The notes beneath the pieces were generated by a model. The model was not told the DNA's origin. It worked only from the letters and a program-made list of their open reading frames with translations, and searched no databases. A program made the position numbers and the translations under genes. A stretch of 64,000 nucleotides of DNA from Pisolithus tinctorius (lineage: Eukaryota; Basidiomycota; Agaricomycetes; Boletales; Pisolithaceae), in the NCBI GenBank assembly GCA_024663395.1, contig JANFAH010000001.1, forward strand, positions 4,340,001-4,404,000, written 5' to 3'. How positions within the stretch are numbered: the stretch's first letter is position 1; every line of letters begins with the position of its first letter. Shown piece by piece: positions 41,357 through 53,253 of the stretch.

Positions 41357-43806
41357 GTAATGCTGCGATGTGTGGTCGAGTGAGGGGAGGAAGGGAAGAT
41401 GGGCGAGACAGACATACCAAAGCTTAGGAGGACGTAATGTGGGTGACACAGACCCGGGCAGGCGTTAATCTGGTGCTGCAAAGTGTTCGAGACACGAGAT
41501 ACCACACTCTGGTAAGGAGAGATTATGTAAGATGCTACGATCTCCAGTTCCGCCGATGGCGAGGACGACGAACAAATCCAAGCACTCACAATGTAAATAC
41601 GACCGGGATGAGCGTAGGAACAGCGAGGGGGGTGGGATGGTCCACTAGGAGGAGATGAAAAAGAGACGCACGCCCAGGACTTTGGAATTACGGACCGAGC
41701 CAGACCCCAGACACTCCAATAACCACCCCTCGCCTTCTCCCTCCTGTGTCCAGTCATTCACATGTCTTATGGCACTGCCCGGGGTCCTTCCGCGACCCTG
41801 GGTCCCTCAGTCAACCACACACTACTAGTAGTGCAGTCGTTGTTCTTCCTCCGCTCGCACTGTACTGCATTGCTACTGCAACACGTGTGCTTTCGGGAAC
41901 TAAACTTTGTAACCAGCCCCTTACTGCCGACTCCTCTTTCGGCTGTCTTCTACCTGGCATACTCTCCAGCATCTCTTCGGCGTCGGCATTTCCCGCTCCG
42001 CCTTCCCCATCCTCAGATCAAACCCTTTGCCATCATGTGTGTGTGTCTCTGTTCGTGGTTACAATGTCTGTAAGTAATACACGAGGTCGATCTATAAAGA
42101 GAGGGCGAATCTGGCTGCCATCACTCCCCAGATACCCACGGTTCTTCCACCCTCCATCAGATTTCTCCTCATTTGATCTCCCGCAGATTTCTCCTGTTTC
42201 CCTATGTACATATCCGCTAAAATGATTAGTCACACCACAATCAGTGCGCTCTGTCACTTGTCTTCCCCTCCACACGAAATCAGCCAGGCTCCAGGTTCTC
42301 ACTCTGTCACCCTTACTCCGTATTTCTCGACCCGGACTCGCCTCCTGAACCCACCCCTGCCTGTAGATCAATCGTGACAAAATCAATCCAGGGTTACACG
42401 ATGTTACACGGTATGAATCCCGCATATGTAGCTGTCATAATCAGCTCTATGAACCCGTATTGATCAATTCCAAGAAGCTGGCTCGGAGTCTTCCATCCCC
42501 CGTCATCTCCCGCTGTTATAGTACCCAGCCGCTTATTGCTTACCGCCTACTTTAGGGCCTACGCCAGGCTTTCTCGTCCTAGTGGGGAGCTTGAGTTTAA
42601 TCAAGGCAGATCCACAACATTATAATCCCACCTTCGGGCACCTTCATGGACACGCTGCATCCGTTAGGTAGGTACATGTATGTGCGCGAGAGCTAGCCAT
42701 TAGTGGCGTGTTTGGCAAAGTCGACAAATTCAATACCCCCCTATTTCAAATCTGTCCCCTTGCTCTCCACCCTTCTTCGGGCTGTCCTGGCCATCAGAAG
42801 ATCGAGAACACGACGTGAATCGGGTTACTGATTAGAAGAGGTGCACAGTCTAGCTACGCTGTGAGCTGGCTGCACAGACCGGTGGCTCGAGTCGTGTCCC
42901 CCTCCTGTCTTGCGCAGTCTCTCCAACTGACATACATACTAGTCTTAAACTGCTTTGTGGCATCCTGTGGCCCATCGTGTCACTTCAGAGCGCCCAGCGT
43001 GTCCTTACGTAGTCCATGACAATTGACACCTGTCAGTAGCCCCTGCAAGCCCCCCTTCCCACTAACACAGTAATAGAACGTGAGTACTGTTCTTTACTGG
43101 CGTGTGCCCTCGTGTGCCCAACTTCCAGTCAAGTGAAGAAAGACGTCGGGTGCTGAAATGGTGAGCGTGTAATGAAAGAGCCTGAAAGAGCCGAGTGTGC
43201 GCCGCACGTCAAATGCCACCTGTCGTCCGATCGATCATACAGTATAACAGACATGCGCATGTCATTCTTTATCCGCTGTACTCCTACCCGAACGGGAGCG
43301 AGATCTCAGCGCCTCAACCCTTGCACGTTACTTCCACTGCCCAGTTCTGCCGACCCACCATCGATGGGTTCATCGTCCCTCGACTGCCGGAACATGGTGG
43401 AATTGGTTCCAGTTGGGAGACAACGTACCGTATACCCAGGAAGTTTGTAATTACCGCCCGACGCCATTTCCTTGGTTCGACGTACCCATATGTATGTGCT
43501 CCATACATACTTATTTGTTGACGACTAGTATTCCCTGCTTATTATTACAACTTGTGTCAGGTACGGGACAGTCCACTGGCTCATATGCCTCGTGTCAACA
43601 AACACCCTTAGAAGCACCGCAGCAGGGTCGTTCCTCTTCGGATACGAGCCATCGTGGGCCACACTTTTCATTCAGAGTATAGCAACTTTGGTCACTTCTT
43701 TAAGAGTTCATCCTCTCATCATCATTCACACGTTGTACCGTGCCGGCAGGGTAGATCCATTGGAGTCCGTAGTCTTAAGCAGTCCGATGTGTACGGGGTA
43801 AATCTA
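41357..43806. other. Long intergenic region upstream of the GATA gene
   Basis: About 2.45 kb, the largest gene-free stretch here. The first ~100 bp carry a 5'-leader intron of the GATA gene (donor GTATGT near 41417, acceptor just before 41363). The rest is T/C-rich with a short GT run near 42039-42048. Open frames up to 159 codons (41746-42225 plus) have no recognisable motif. It probably contains a long regulatory region and leader for the GATA gene plus the 3' end of the signal peptide peptidase gene. Confidence 0.45.
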
Positions 43807-45564
43807 TCATGCATCTTTTCTGCCCTTGTTACTCTTTTTCAATCTTGATCCCCCGGATTCACGAGCCGTTTTCAACGAGTCTTTCCCGTCCCGCCCACAT
43901 TCGACCTGCCGCGCCGCGTCTACATTTTCCGTTTGTATAGGACCATCTAAGTTCTTCGTTTGGATAATCGAAGGCGCCGCATCTTGTGGCCTGTCCGCAT
44001 TTGCCACGGGAGGACAATCCTGTTGCATTTGTTCAGGGTTATCCGACCAAACCCATGCGTCTCGAAGTTCACCACGGAAGAAAGCGGTGGCTAGGAAAGC
44101 GAAGATGCACGTCGGACTGGCGTTCGTGGCAAGTTGTTGTGGGGTTGACAAGGATGACCCAGAAGTTCGGCGGTGCACAGACAAGCATGTCCAACAAACG
44201 ACCAAATCAGCACGATTGCACCGCGATTATAGAAATGGGAATAAGGCAACCTTTCCCCCTCCGCGGCGACTTACCTCAGATATAGCAAAGCAGGCTGGGC
44301 CCTACCAAGCGTGTGCATGACCGTCATAGTGGTCACCAGGCCCAGTATGTAGGACATTAATGTGACGAAGAAGTATGGCTTGCTGAACGAGTCCGTCTTC
44401 TTCGATCGAGAGTAGTCATAACGAAGGGCCAAGGCGACAAACATGCCAGGTATGACGATATCGCCGAGTCCGAGCATCGTGACCCCCTTTTCCGTTGTGA
44501 ATGAGAGGGATTTAGGCCATAGAATTTTGATGGGCACGTCGAGTGACGTAGCGACCTCAACCATCTTAGGTAATGTAGTCAGTTACTCTCCACTGTCACT
44601 CGACCACTCTACTCGGTGAACTAAGCCAAATTCTCACCACATTGGTACCAAACACCCAGTAGACGTCATACAGAAACAGACCTGAAAGCAAGACACAACC
44701 TGTCTGGAAAGAGTCCAGTCTCAGGATGGACAGTGCATTATGGGCAAGCGCGAGGGCGAGGATATTTGTTAGGATGATAGACTTCCGATTCGTCTCGGAC
44801 GAAACATAGAGGGCGGAAGGTATCAAAGACACAGGCAATAGTATCAATGAAGGGGTTCTCAAAGATATCGAGAACAATTCTGCATATAACGTTAGCCAAC
44901 AACACGGTTGTGACACGATTGCCCGAACCTAGAGGTCCCTTCAGTACGAAGACGCGAGTTTGGTCGAACCGCTGCCAACAATCCTTCCCAGCCCCTAATC
45001 TCGCAAGGCGAACGAGACACTGCAAACATAGCAGAGAGGACGAAAGAAGTTTAGCGACAACGACACGTAGCGCGGTACGCGCAGAGCAACTTACCCTCCA
45101 GACGCACCCCGCTCCCACAAATGAGAGATACCAACCCAACAGTCTATTCAACCATTCTTTGCCAAAATACTGAACCAACAAATACGTGGCGAATAAAGCC
45201 ACGGACCCGATCTGTTGGGCAGTCGCTAATCGTCAGGATGGGATGATGGTCATGTTGAACCCTTGGCCATCTGAAGTGCACTTACGATAGGGAATATCCA
45301 CGCGTCAGCCGAAGACAATTGCTCTGAAATAGATTCTTCCTCCCCGTCGTCAGGTTCAAGGATATTTCCATTTCTTGGTTTCGAAGTTGACTTGCGAGCG
45401 CTCTGAAAACGGTTGGAACCATACACAGTCACCTTGACAATTTGGTACAGGAAGCGTTAAATACACACCGGAAGAGAACCGAAAGCTCCCGCAAAAACGC
45501 ATACGCTTGCTAAACTGAGAAGGCCACCGTACGAAGATATGATACCCCAATCTACATGATCCAT
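43807..45564 (-). CDS. Signal peptide peptidase (intramembrane aspartyl protease)
   Basis: Multi-pass ER protease that cleaves leftover signal peptides and other type II membrane segments. Start ATG 45564-45562 (MDHVDWGIISSYGGLLSLAS); the first TM segment follows at once, then an acidic loop (EPDDGEEESISEQLSSADAW). Catalytic motifs are seen: L-F-L-Y-D-V-Y-W-V-F-G-T-N (YD) around 44650 and G-L-G-D-I-V-I-P-G (GLGD) around 44470. The conserved PAL motif is at GRAQPALLYLS, just before the last TM (PTCIFAFLATAFFRGELRD). The cytosolic tail is long, Lys/Gln-rich, and ends KSNKGRKDA* at 43807. About six introns. Roughly nine TM segments can be counted, as expected. Confidence 0.9.
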
Positions 45565-45920
45565 GAAAGAATACAACTATCGTCCGGGACTCCGTGACAC
45601 CCGCCACTCAACCTGTGTTTACTATTATTTGTTCCTGGCTCAGCACTACGCAATGACGGCCGTTCGTTACCCCAGCTTCAGGCATCGTGCAAAGGTGGAC
45701 TAAGTTGACAGATGCATACGGTAGAACCAGATAGAAGGGGTGGTAAGTACAAATATAGCAGCACAGTGCCAGAAATTTGATACATGTCATATAGTCATTC
45801 GTCGCCACTAAAAGCACAACAAAAATTCCATGTGCTTCTAGTTTGCATTACTTCATCCCTATTCGTCAGCCCCCCTGGTCAGGAGTAGGGCTTGTGGACT
45901 AACGCCTGAGGAAAAATTAT

Positions 45921-48346
45921 TTAGTACCCGGCGGCGATACCATTCTTCCTGGAGTCGCTCGCCGCTGATGGTATTGGAAAATCAATACGGACCAGAGGGT
46001 TAGAGTTTAATGGGTGTATCACGCACCAAAAATCGTGCCTTCTTTTTGCAGGACAGCTTGAACTATGCCAGCAACGCGGCCGATTGGTTTCACTTCCGAA
46101 GTTGTTCTCATGTTTAATAACCAATGCCTCCCTGGATTTCACGAAATGCCTTACCGGTGACGTTGTGTCCTCGATCCCTCAGAAAATCGACGAGGTCGTT
46201 CGGCAAAGTGTTGTCCACATCAACGTCCATTGGGAGTAGTTGATCATGCATCCGACCATACTCTATGGCTTCACTGACATCTAAACCCCAGTCGAGGTTC
46301 AGGATAACCTGGAACAATGACGGGAAAATGCGGGATCCCCCCGATCCTCCTATGGCAAGATAAAACGACCCATCTCCGTGTTCCATGATGGTGGGTGCAA
46401 TGGAAGAAAGAGGCCTCTTGCCCGGTTCCGGGTAGTTGTCTTGTGGTAGGTGGCCATGTCAGTGCTACGCATGCGTTGGTTTGAGCAGGTCACCTACATG
46501 GTGACGGCCACAGGCCAAAATCATTAGGAAATCCAGGAGTAGAAAAATCGTCCATCTGCTTTTGTTAGCCCTTCCCTGTTTCCTGTGGTGCTCAACTCTC
46601 ACCTCGTCATTCAAAAGAATGCCCGTCTCCGGATCAAGTACCTGAGAGCCAAACACAAGGTTGACTGTAGTTGTTAGAGCGACAGCCATACCCTGGCTAT
46701 CTACGGCTGATGTGTGGCTCTGAAATTATCCAAGTACTCACGGGACCCCGCTGGTGAAGGAAATTACAACTTACGGTGCCATGATCAGTCACGATGTCGA
46801 ATTCTGGGTTGTAATACTCCACTGGATGAGTACGGTCCTGTAAAGTATGTAAAGAACCTAGATCGTCCTATGCGCCGAAACTCACATCAGTCAAATTGGC
46901 AGCTATAAGATCTGCGAAATCCTTAGTAGAGATTTCAGCGATGAGGGCTGAATTGTTGAGCGCAAAGGATGGATCCCCTATTCTGGTCCTGCTAACCCGT
47001 AAGTAACGTATACCATACTCGGTTCAAAAATCTAACACCTTGCTGCAAAACCGACTGCAACCACCATATGGAGTGAGTAGACAAGGGATTGATAAGAGAC
47101 TGCTCACATTTCTGGGCCTCTACTATGCGATGTGCATTCAATCCGCTTCGGCCTTCCTTGGCGAGATCAAACCGTTCAATTAAATTAAGCATGTGGAGCA
47201 AAGCTGGTCCTGATGTAGGGGCTCTGGACGTATAGACTTTCTTATCTCGGTACGTGCCCCGCAGCGCCCGTTCGACTTTGACAGCATAGCCTTCAAGGTC
47301 TGCATGTGTCATGATGCCTCCAGTTTCTTTAATTTTCCGGACTAGTGCATCAGCTATAGGACCCTACAAGATACGTTATCCTCATGGCCATTTCATGTCA
47401 ATACTTTGGTGCGTACCTTGTAAAACGCATCTGGGCCATCCGATGCGAGGACTGACAAAGTACGAGCGTAATTCGGTCTTCGAATAGTCTGCCCCTCGAT
47501 CAGGGGCTTTCCATTGGGCGCAAACACTGTTCTCCAGTCATCCTGTCCTAACATTAGTCTAGAGTACGTCTGAAAGGTCGTTAGTCAACAGCAGTATGCC
47601 ATCCTCTGAGTGCTGACTTGAATGCGTCTGGCTAGTTCTGTATCCACGGTCCATTGGTTTGCAAGGTCCACGCTTGGTTGTATAAGTCTATTCCATGGCA
47701 GAGAACCCCATCGTCTGTGAGCTTCTTCAAAACCACGGATTTCTCCTGGTACGGCGACAGACAAACCACCGTACTTGGCAGACAGTGGGTTCCCGGAGAA
47801 CATAGTGGTATTGGAAAGAGCCGGTGCAGTCTCGCGGAAGTCTATCACGTAAACTTCTGAGGATGCGTTAGGCGCACTTGGAGGTATACGAACGGTCATA
47901 AATCCGCCACCACCAATCCCAGACCTACAGACCGAATCAGAGGGGAAGCATCGCATGGATGTCGGTGGAACGTACGAGAACATGTTGACCACACCAGTGC
48001 AAAATGCAGCACTGATAGCAGCATCGACAGCATTGCCTCCGTCTTTCATCACCTCGACACCAATATCCGAACAGCGTTTATTCTCTGATGCAACAGCACC
48101 ATGTTCAGCAACTATGAGATACGCTGGATTCCGGGCCGATGGTGTAGTGGAGCCTCGGAATTGATCCCCGCAACGTAGAAAGGCGAAAGCGACGATGCAC
48201 ATCACAAATAGGAGGCACTTCTTCCATCTGACAGAGCGCCTTTGCGGAATATACGACGTGTAGAGTGGAAGTTCTTCGGACCGTGAAAATTCTGTGTTCT
48301 CGAGCGAGGCATACGCTTCCTTGGGAAGGAACGACTTGGGATCCAT
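45921..48346 (-). CDS. Gamma-glutamyltransferase (glutathione hydrolase), membrane-anchored
   Basis: N-terminal nucleophile hydrolase that removes the gamma-glutamyl group from glutathione and its conjugates; self-cleaves into two subunits. Start ATG 48346-48344 ([17 protein letters not shown]). One signal-anchor helix lies near residues 45-60 ([14 protein letters not shown]), suggesting a type II vacuolar or secretory-pathway membrane protein. Large-subunit motifs: [51 protein letters not shown] and [13 protein letters not shown]. The small subunit begins at the catalytic Thr in D-H-G-T|S-H-T-S-A-V-D, where an intron falls directly after the Thr codon. The oxyanion-site GGSGGSRI and the end [12 protein letters not shown] at 45921 complete the enzyme. 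About eight introns. Confidence 0.92.
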
Positions 48347-48688
48347 GAGCAGCACGAGTGCCGGAAAAGCAGGTCAGGCAACGATTTTGACGGGTGTCCG
48401 ACTCGAGCCTGAAAGACGGTCAGCGTTCAGAGTAACTTGCACGGCAGCTCTAAACCAAGATGCGCGCTGCTGCCATGTACCAATGGTAGTGTGAGTCGAT
48501 GAGACGAAGGCTGAAAGCCCTGGGGAAGACATATTTGTATGACTGTACTCGGTTGGTACTCAGCCGATCCGAGACATGTCGACACGGTACGTTCACGTGA
48601 CAATCACTGATAAGTACTTGACCACGTGGCACGGATCGGGTCAAGCAATTCATTCTTTGCACAAAAAGTCCTTTTCTTCCTTATCGAC

Positions 48689-50180
48689 CATGGAAAACCT
48701 CCCCTTCAAACGTCGCAAGCATGGCTTAAACTCGCACTTCGATCGCATGGTTGCCACGATGAATACCATTCACCCCTATCGACGAGCAGCGGGTACACGG
48801 TGGCACCGAGCACGTTCTTGTGTGGCGCCCTCTTCCAGCGACTGTTATGCCCAAAATTTTATACCCCAACAGTTGGGAAAACTCAGCCAAGATTTCTTAG
48901 CAAGAAAGACGGACGGAACTTGGAGTGTTGATCCGAAAGGATCTCACCGGTATTTCTACGAACAGACTGGTTACCGGGTTGTTAAAGCGGTGGTGCGGCT
49001 ATATGCGCACTTCTGCCATCGGTAAACCTAAGTCACCATTACGACTGCTTCTAGGTGCGCCCGGAAAGTTGTACCACACCACTTCCAGACTGGATGGCGT
49101 CCACTCTGTGTGTTTTAGAACCAAACGACCCGTTACGAGCTCTACTTCCGTCTTTGGAGGTTGCACAGACTCCTGTGGGGAACGTTGGTAAGGTACCCTG
49201 CTCACCGCAGGAAGAGCAAATTTTTGCTTTTTGTTACCCGGATACGGCAGATAAATCATCGAATCCCGGTCCCCTTCCCCCAATGTTATCGCGGGATTGC
49301 AAACACCACACCATCTGGAATAACCGATTGACAGACTCCCTTCCACCCGTGAAAACGTCTGATTTTTACTTGCCTACCAGGTCTCCGTATGCAGTATCGG
49401 ACTGCTTTGTATCCAACCGCAGAGTTCCGTTGTCGTCACACGCTGCTTCTAGCTCCCCCACCTTCTGCAAATCAGAAGGATCGACTGCCATTGGAAGGTA
49501 CCATCCTTGCGTTTTCAAGGTCGCCATTGACGTACCTGTGAGCCCGAAGGGAGAGTATGCTGCAAGGCGTGACCCTAGGCGCCCGGTCAACTCCAGGGCC
49601 CACCTACTATCGCTTCAAGTTGGACTCCGATTCTGCAACTGAGGACGTCCTGTCATGTAAGACTGCAGACAGCAGCTTCGTGTTCGACATCGACGCTATC
49701 GATTTCAGCTGGAAACCATTCCTCAGATCGAAGGTCAGCGACGGACACCCAGTGTATCAGCGAGAGAACGATACTTCGCAACAGATGTCGCCGTATTCTC
49801 CTGTCAGCGAAGCGTTAGTTTCGGACGGCCTTGGTCCTCATGGTCCAATTTATACTGACATAAATCCCACGACCACAACCAGTCCCCTAGCGTACGGGCA
49901 AAATGTGCGACCTGTATGTCTTCCCCCGATATCCGATGACCCCACAGATCTGCTGCGTGAGGGACCCCCTTACCTTTTGGACAAGGAGGAGCATAGGATG
50001 TCTAGCTCGGAGAGAGCTTTGCCTGACGAACGCCCGGTGGAGCTGGCGGAACCTTGTGAATTCACGACTGCCCGCCCGTCAAGACATTTTACCAAGAAAC
50101 GACGAACGATGCCAGATCCAGGTGTTCACACCCCCGGGGAGAAGGCGAGCACCTCAAACCACCACGCCTCGTGGGTATGA
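48689..50180 (+). CDS. Hypothetical plus-strand gene, structure uncertain
   Basis: Two long open frames lie here in tandem: about 195 codons ending at 49642 and about 207 codons ending at 50180. They can be joined by a 58-base GT-AG intron (donor GTACCA near 49498, acceptor GAG-AG near 49555), giving ...GSTAIGS|MLQGVTLGARS.... The upstream segment from ATG 48689 (MENLPFKRRKHGLNSHFD) is open to 49025 and would need a further intron. The second half is acidic and Ser/Thr/Pro-rich (DIDAIDFSWKPFLRSKV; RHFTKKRRTMPDPGVHTPGE) and looks disordered. No homology recognised. It may be a lineage-specific gene, a decayed gene or chance; the start and exon structure are guesses. Confidence 0.3.
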
Positions 50181-50372
50181 CCCGTCTTCGAGGCCCCATT
50201 TCCCCATTCCTTTGGCAACTTGGAACAAAGGTCATAACGTGGTGAATGTAGAATGTGGGAAATCCGGATTGTTCTCTATTTGCCTATTGCGATGGTGATA
50301 CTTCTGTTATCAGTCCTGCCCCTAATGCGCAGTGAGAGAAAGTAGAATGGACGACTACAAATGGCAGCGCTA

Positions 50373-51214
50373 CTACCATCCGACCTCGGCACCGATACTA
50401 AACTCCTCCACTCGTATACCTTGCTTCCCTTTGACTTTTGACAAACGGTATCGCTCAAGACCGTATATTTCGTACGAGACACTGGTGAGCTTCATCGCTC
50501 GGATGTGGTGCGGTCGTGAATTTGCAGCAAGAGCATGCCTTCGCGATTGCCAAATACATGTAGCAAGATTTAATCCAGTTTCTGAATCTGGCATGCCATA
50601 CCAGTACATGATGAGCTTCGGAAAAGCATGTCTCAGTTTGTGTCGGTGTACTGCTGATTAATACATACACCACCATTCGAGATAGCTTCTTCGTGGGCCT
50701 TCCTATCAGCTTCGTATAGTGCTGGAGGCAAGAAAATTCAGTGACAGGCAAGGGGAAAGTTGAACGGATGCCAACCATCGCTGTCACTCCCTGCCTTTCG
50801 CTTGCTTCGGAACACTACAGCATACCACTCGCGTTCTTCGTCTAGTGGAAGGTCCAGATCTAGCCAGTTGAACGAATCTGCATATGGCAGGCGGGCGTAC
50901 TCGCTGGATAGCGGACGAAAATGATGAAGCGCTTTATGCAAAGACAGAGATGCTGGATCAATGTCAGGTAAGTGGGTCTTCGTAACTAATGGTGGTCTGT
51001 CTGGTTGAATGTTGGGTACCTCTATACCCGGGGGTAACGAGGAGAGCAGAGGTGGAAGGTAGAGGATGGTAGAGGATGGATTTTTCAAAGACTCTGAATC
51101 AAATGTAGGCGGTTGGTGGGGATCTCTTTCTTGGCCATCATTGATGGGTAGAGTGCTTCCGGCGGATAGGTCCTTCTGGGAATTATGCACGAATGGCAGG
51201 AACTGGATGGCCAT
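50373..51214 (-). CDS. Conserved fungal protein (UPF0643-like)
   Basis: Start ATG 51214-51212 (MAIQFLPFVHNSQKDL). After a disordered first ~60 residues comes a compact conserved domain: FNWLDLDLPLDEEREWYAVV, LYEADRKAHEEAISNGG, LIMYWYGMPDSETGLNLATC, IWQSRRHALAANSRPHHIRA and YEIYGLERYRLSKVKG, ending GAEVGW* at 50373. Two introns are needed; GSDSD|ALYEADR and NGG|LIMYWYG keep the frame and restore the conserved block. I recognise the tail as a widely conserved fungal protein of unknown biochemical role and think it is the UPF0643 family, with moderate certainty. Divergent from the complex I 21-kDa gene. Confidence 0.75.
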
Positions 51215-51776
51215 GACACAGATACTGCCAAGAGGAAGTGCAGGGATTTAACAGTGGGTATGGATGAAGGTGAGGTATGCCCGGAAAAATAGGTTGTTGC
51301 CCTTGAGTTCGGTTTGACCAGTACTCTGTTCAGTAAGCAGTGAAATGATCTGACGCACTTCACAATGTGTGCCTCCGCTGAGAACTATGGCGTAATGGCA
51401 TGAATTGCGTGATCTCGCGTCGTAGCATTAAAATCGACAACCATTCCTCTAGGCCAATTAGTCACTTTCCATAATCACAAGCCTGAAACGAGCCGCCACG
51501 GAGGCAGGTGGGACTGAGTGATTGAGCAGCACCCGGTGATAGTCCGTAGATGACATCGATGAGCGTTCGACGGCTCCGGGGAGCTTTAGAAACAGCTTTA
51601 AAGGTGTCAGCAATGGGAAATGGTTTTCGCAAAGACCGGGGTGCTTCTGTAGGCAACCTCTATCAGTAATCGATTAATCCTCGGTGATTCAGTCTCAGAC
51701 AAGACAAGCGACGTATTCACGTGACCAGCAACACTGACCGGAAGCAACCATTTGACTTCGCCGAGTCTCGCTGAGT
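51215..51776. promoter_or_regulatory. Divergent promoter region, UPF0643-like / complex I 21-kDa
   Basis: A 562-bp space between diverging starts. A 64-codon minus-strand frame (51462-51656) has no recognised motif and is not called. No specific site identified. Confidence 0.3.
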
Positions 51777-52606
51777 ATGACAACCAGGAAAGCAGCTGAG
51801 TCGACACTCTACCACGTTCATCCCAAAGGCTTTTGGAAGAAGTTTCGTACGTATGACTGTGCCCAGCATTTTTTACGGAGCTAAATACATACTTCGACTG
51901 TAGGTGATGCGGTGGTTGTGAACCCGGAAATCTCTACCGGCATCCCAATTGCAGGAATAAACAGATACCCTCCGCCTGGCTCCAGGCCGGAAAAGTACTC
52001 AACTCCAGCAAGTAAAGGTCAGAATGCCATCGCTTTCCGTGAGTGATTGTGACTCAGTTTCTCCAGCTTCCGATCCTGCTCAAAATCCGTACTGGAAGCG
52101 CGATGTGCGCCGTGCTTATCCTCAACTCTCCGTGGTCACACAAACGGATCTGGCCACTTTGTTGATTCAACACTCAGCAGCTAAGTCGTATGTATTTCTG
52201 GTGTTCTTTCGAGCTGTGGCCTTGAAACATGTCATGTTTAGCATTCCTGCTGCTTCCGAGTCCGGCGACGCCGAGAAAGCAGAATTGCCCGCAAAGAAGC
52301 AGGAAACCACGGACTTAGCACAGGCGATCGCTACCATCACGTCGGAAGCCAAGGTTTATAATGAAACTAGGTTGCCACCAAGTATCCCGACGGCGTTCAA
52401 GAAGTGGAGACCCGAGCTTGCCCCGGATGCACCTCACGATCCCGATTCGTACTTCCCAATGTTGTTATACAAGTAGTTTTAACTGGTTGTCACACTTCCA
52501 GCTCACATAGAATTGATCATCCTGCGACGATACTTGGCTGATTTTTAGACCCGAGCTGGAGTGGTTCCAGATCGAAAAAACCTTGCGCACAAACCAACCT
52601 CATTGA
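51777..52606 (+). CDS. Mitochondrial complex I 21-kDa subunit (NUXM/21.3-kDa type)
   Basis: Accessory subunit of NADH:ubiquinone oxidoreductase, fungal 21-kDa type. Start ATG 51777 (MTTRKAAESTLYHVHPKGFW). Exon 2 gives DAVVVNPEISTGIPIAGINR, then YPPPGSRPEKYSTPASKASD, and exon 3 gives PAQNPYWKRDVRRAYPQLSV; these are the family's N-terminal domain. A further exon carries NETRLPPSIPTAFKKWRPEL and DSYFPMLLYK. The frame can stop at 52476, or continue across an intron (donor GTAGTT, acceptor TTTTAG) into PELEWFQIEKTLRTNQPH*, ending at 52606. I prefer the longer form because it keeps the frame and reads like the family's C-terminus. NDUFS7, another complex I subunit, lies 5 kb downstream on the same strand. 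Confidence 0.82.
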
Positions 52607-53253
52607 TGGTGGAGCGAAAGAACTGACTTCACCTTGGGACATCCATTTTCTTCCTCCTCCAAGGTGATCATGGTAGGATTATCAGGGCATCGCGTATCAC
52701 TCATCGAAGAGGTAGGCTGTTGCGTCGGAGACCGGAGAACGCAAGTACCCACTCTTGCGTTGTCTCAATGCCAATGGCGTTGGAATGAATTAGCTATGGT
52801 ATGCGATTGCCGCCTCATAGTTGATGTCCATGAACTGCAACAAAAAAAACACGTCGCCCGTTATGTGTGGGTGTTCTATTTCTTTCCTTCCCGTCTTTTT
52901 CTCTTTCCTTTTTTAACTTGCTCATCTCGTCGAGCCCGATGACCCACAAATTCAAATGGTAAGTAAGTAGAATGATACGAACGAGCGTCCCACTCCGAAT
53001 GCGGTATGCATGCCGACTCCTGTTGGAACAGTTGGACTCGTTGAGGTGACAAAAAGGAGGAGCGCTCCCTGCTGCATGATGGTCGTAAATATCCGAGCTC
53101 ATGATCGCTGGTTGTGTCTGTAGTGGATGTGTATCACTCCTAGCGTCTGTGGCATGGGCGCCCGATGTAAGCACTCCTTGAAAAGGAAACTGTGTTCGAC
53201 AACTGTTCCACTTCAAATCAGCGGCAAACATCACTAGTGCATCTCAGAGAAGC
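52607..53253. other. Intergenic region upstream of the Tat-SF1 gene
   Basis: About 650 bp between two plus-strand genes. T-rich with a C/T tract near 52880-52915. A 102-codon frame (52634-52942) has no recognised motif. Presumed 3' end of the complex I gene plus the promoter of the next gene. Confidence 0.35.

Noticed and set aside
41746..42225. 159-codon plus-strand frame upstream of the GATA gene
   Set aside because: Biased Ser/Pro/Leu composition typical of chance frames in C/T-rich DNA, no motif and no homologous pattern.
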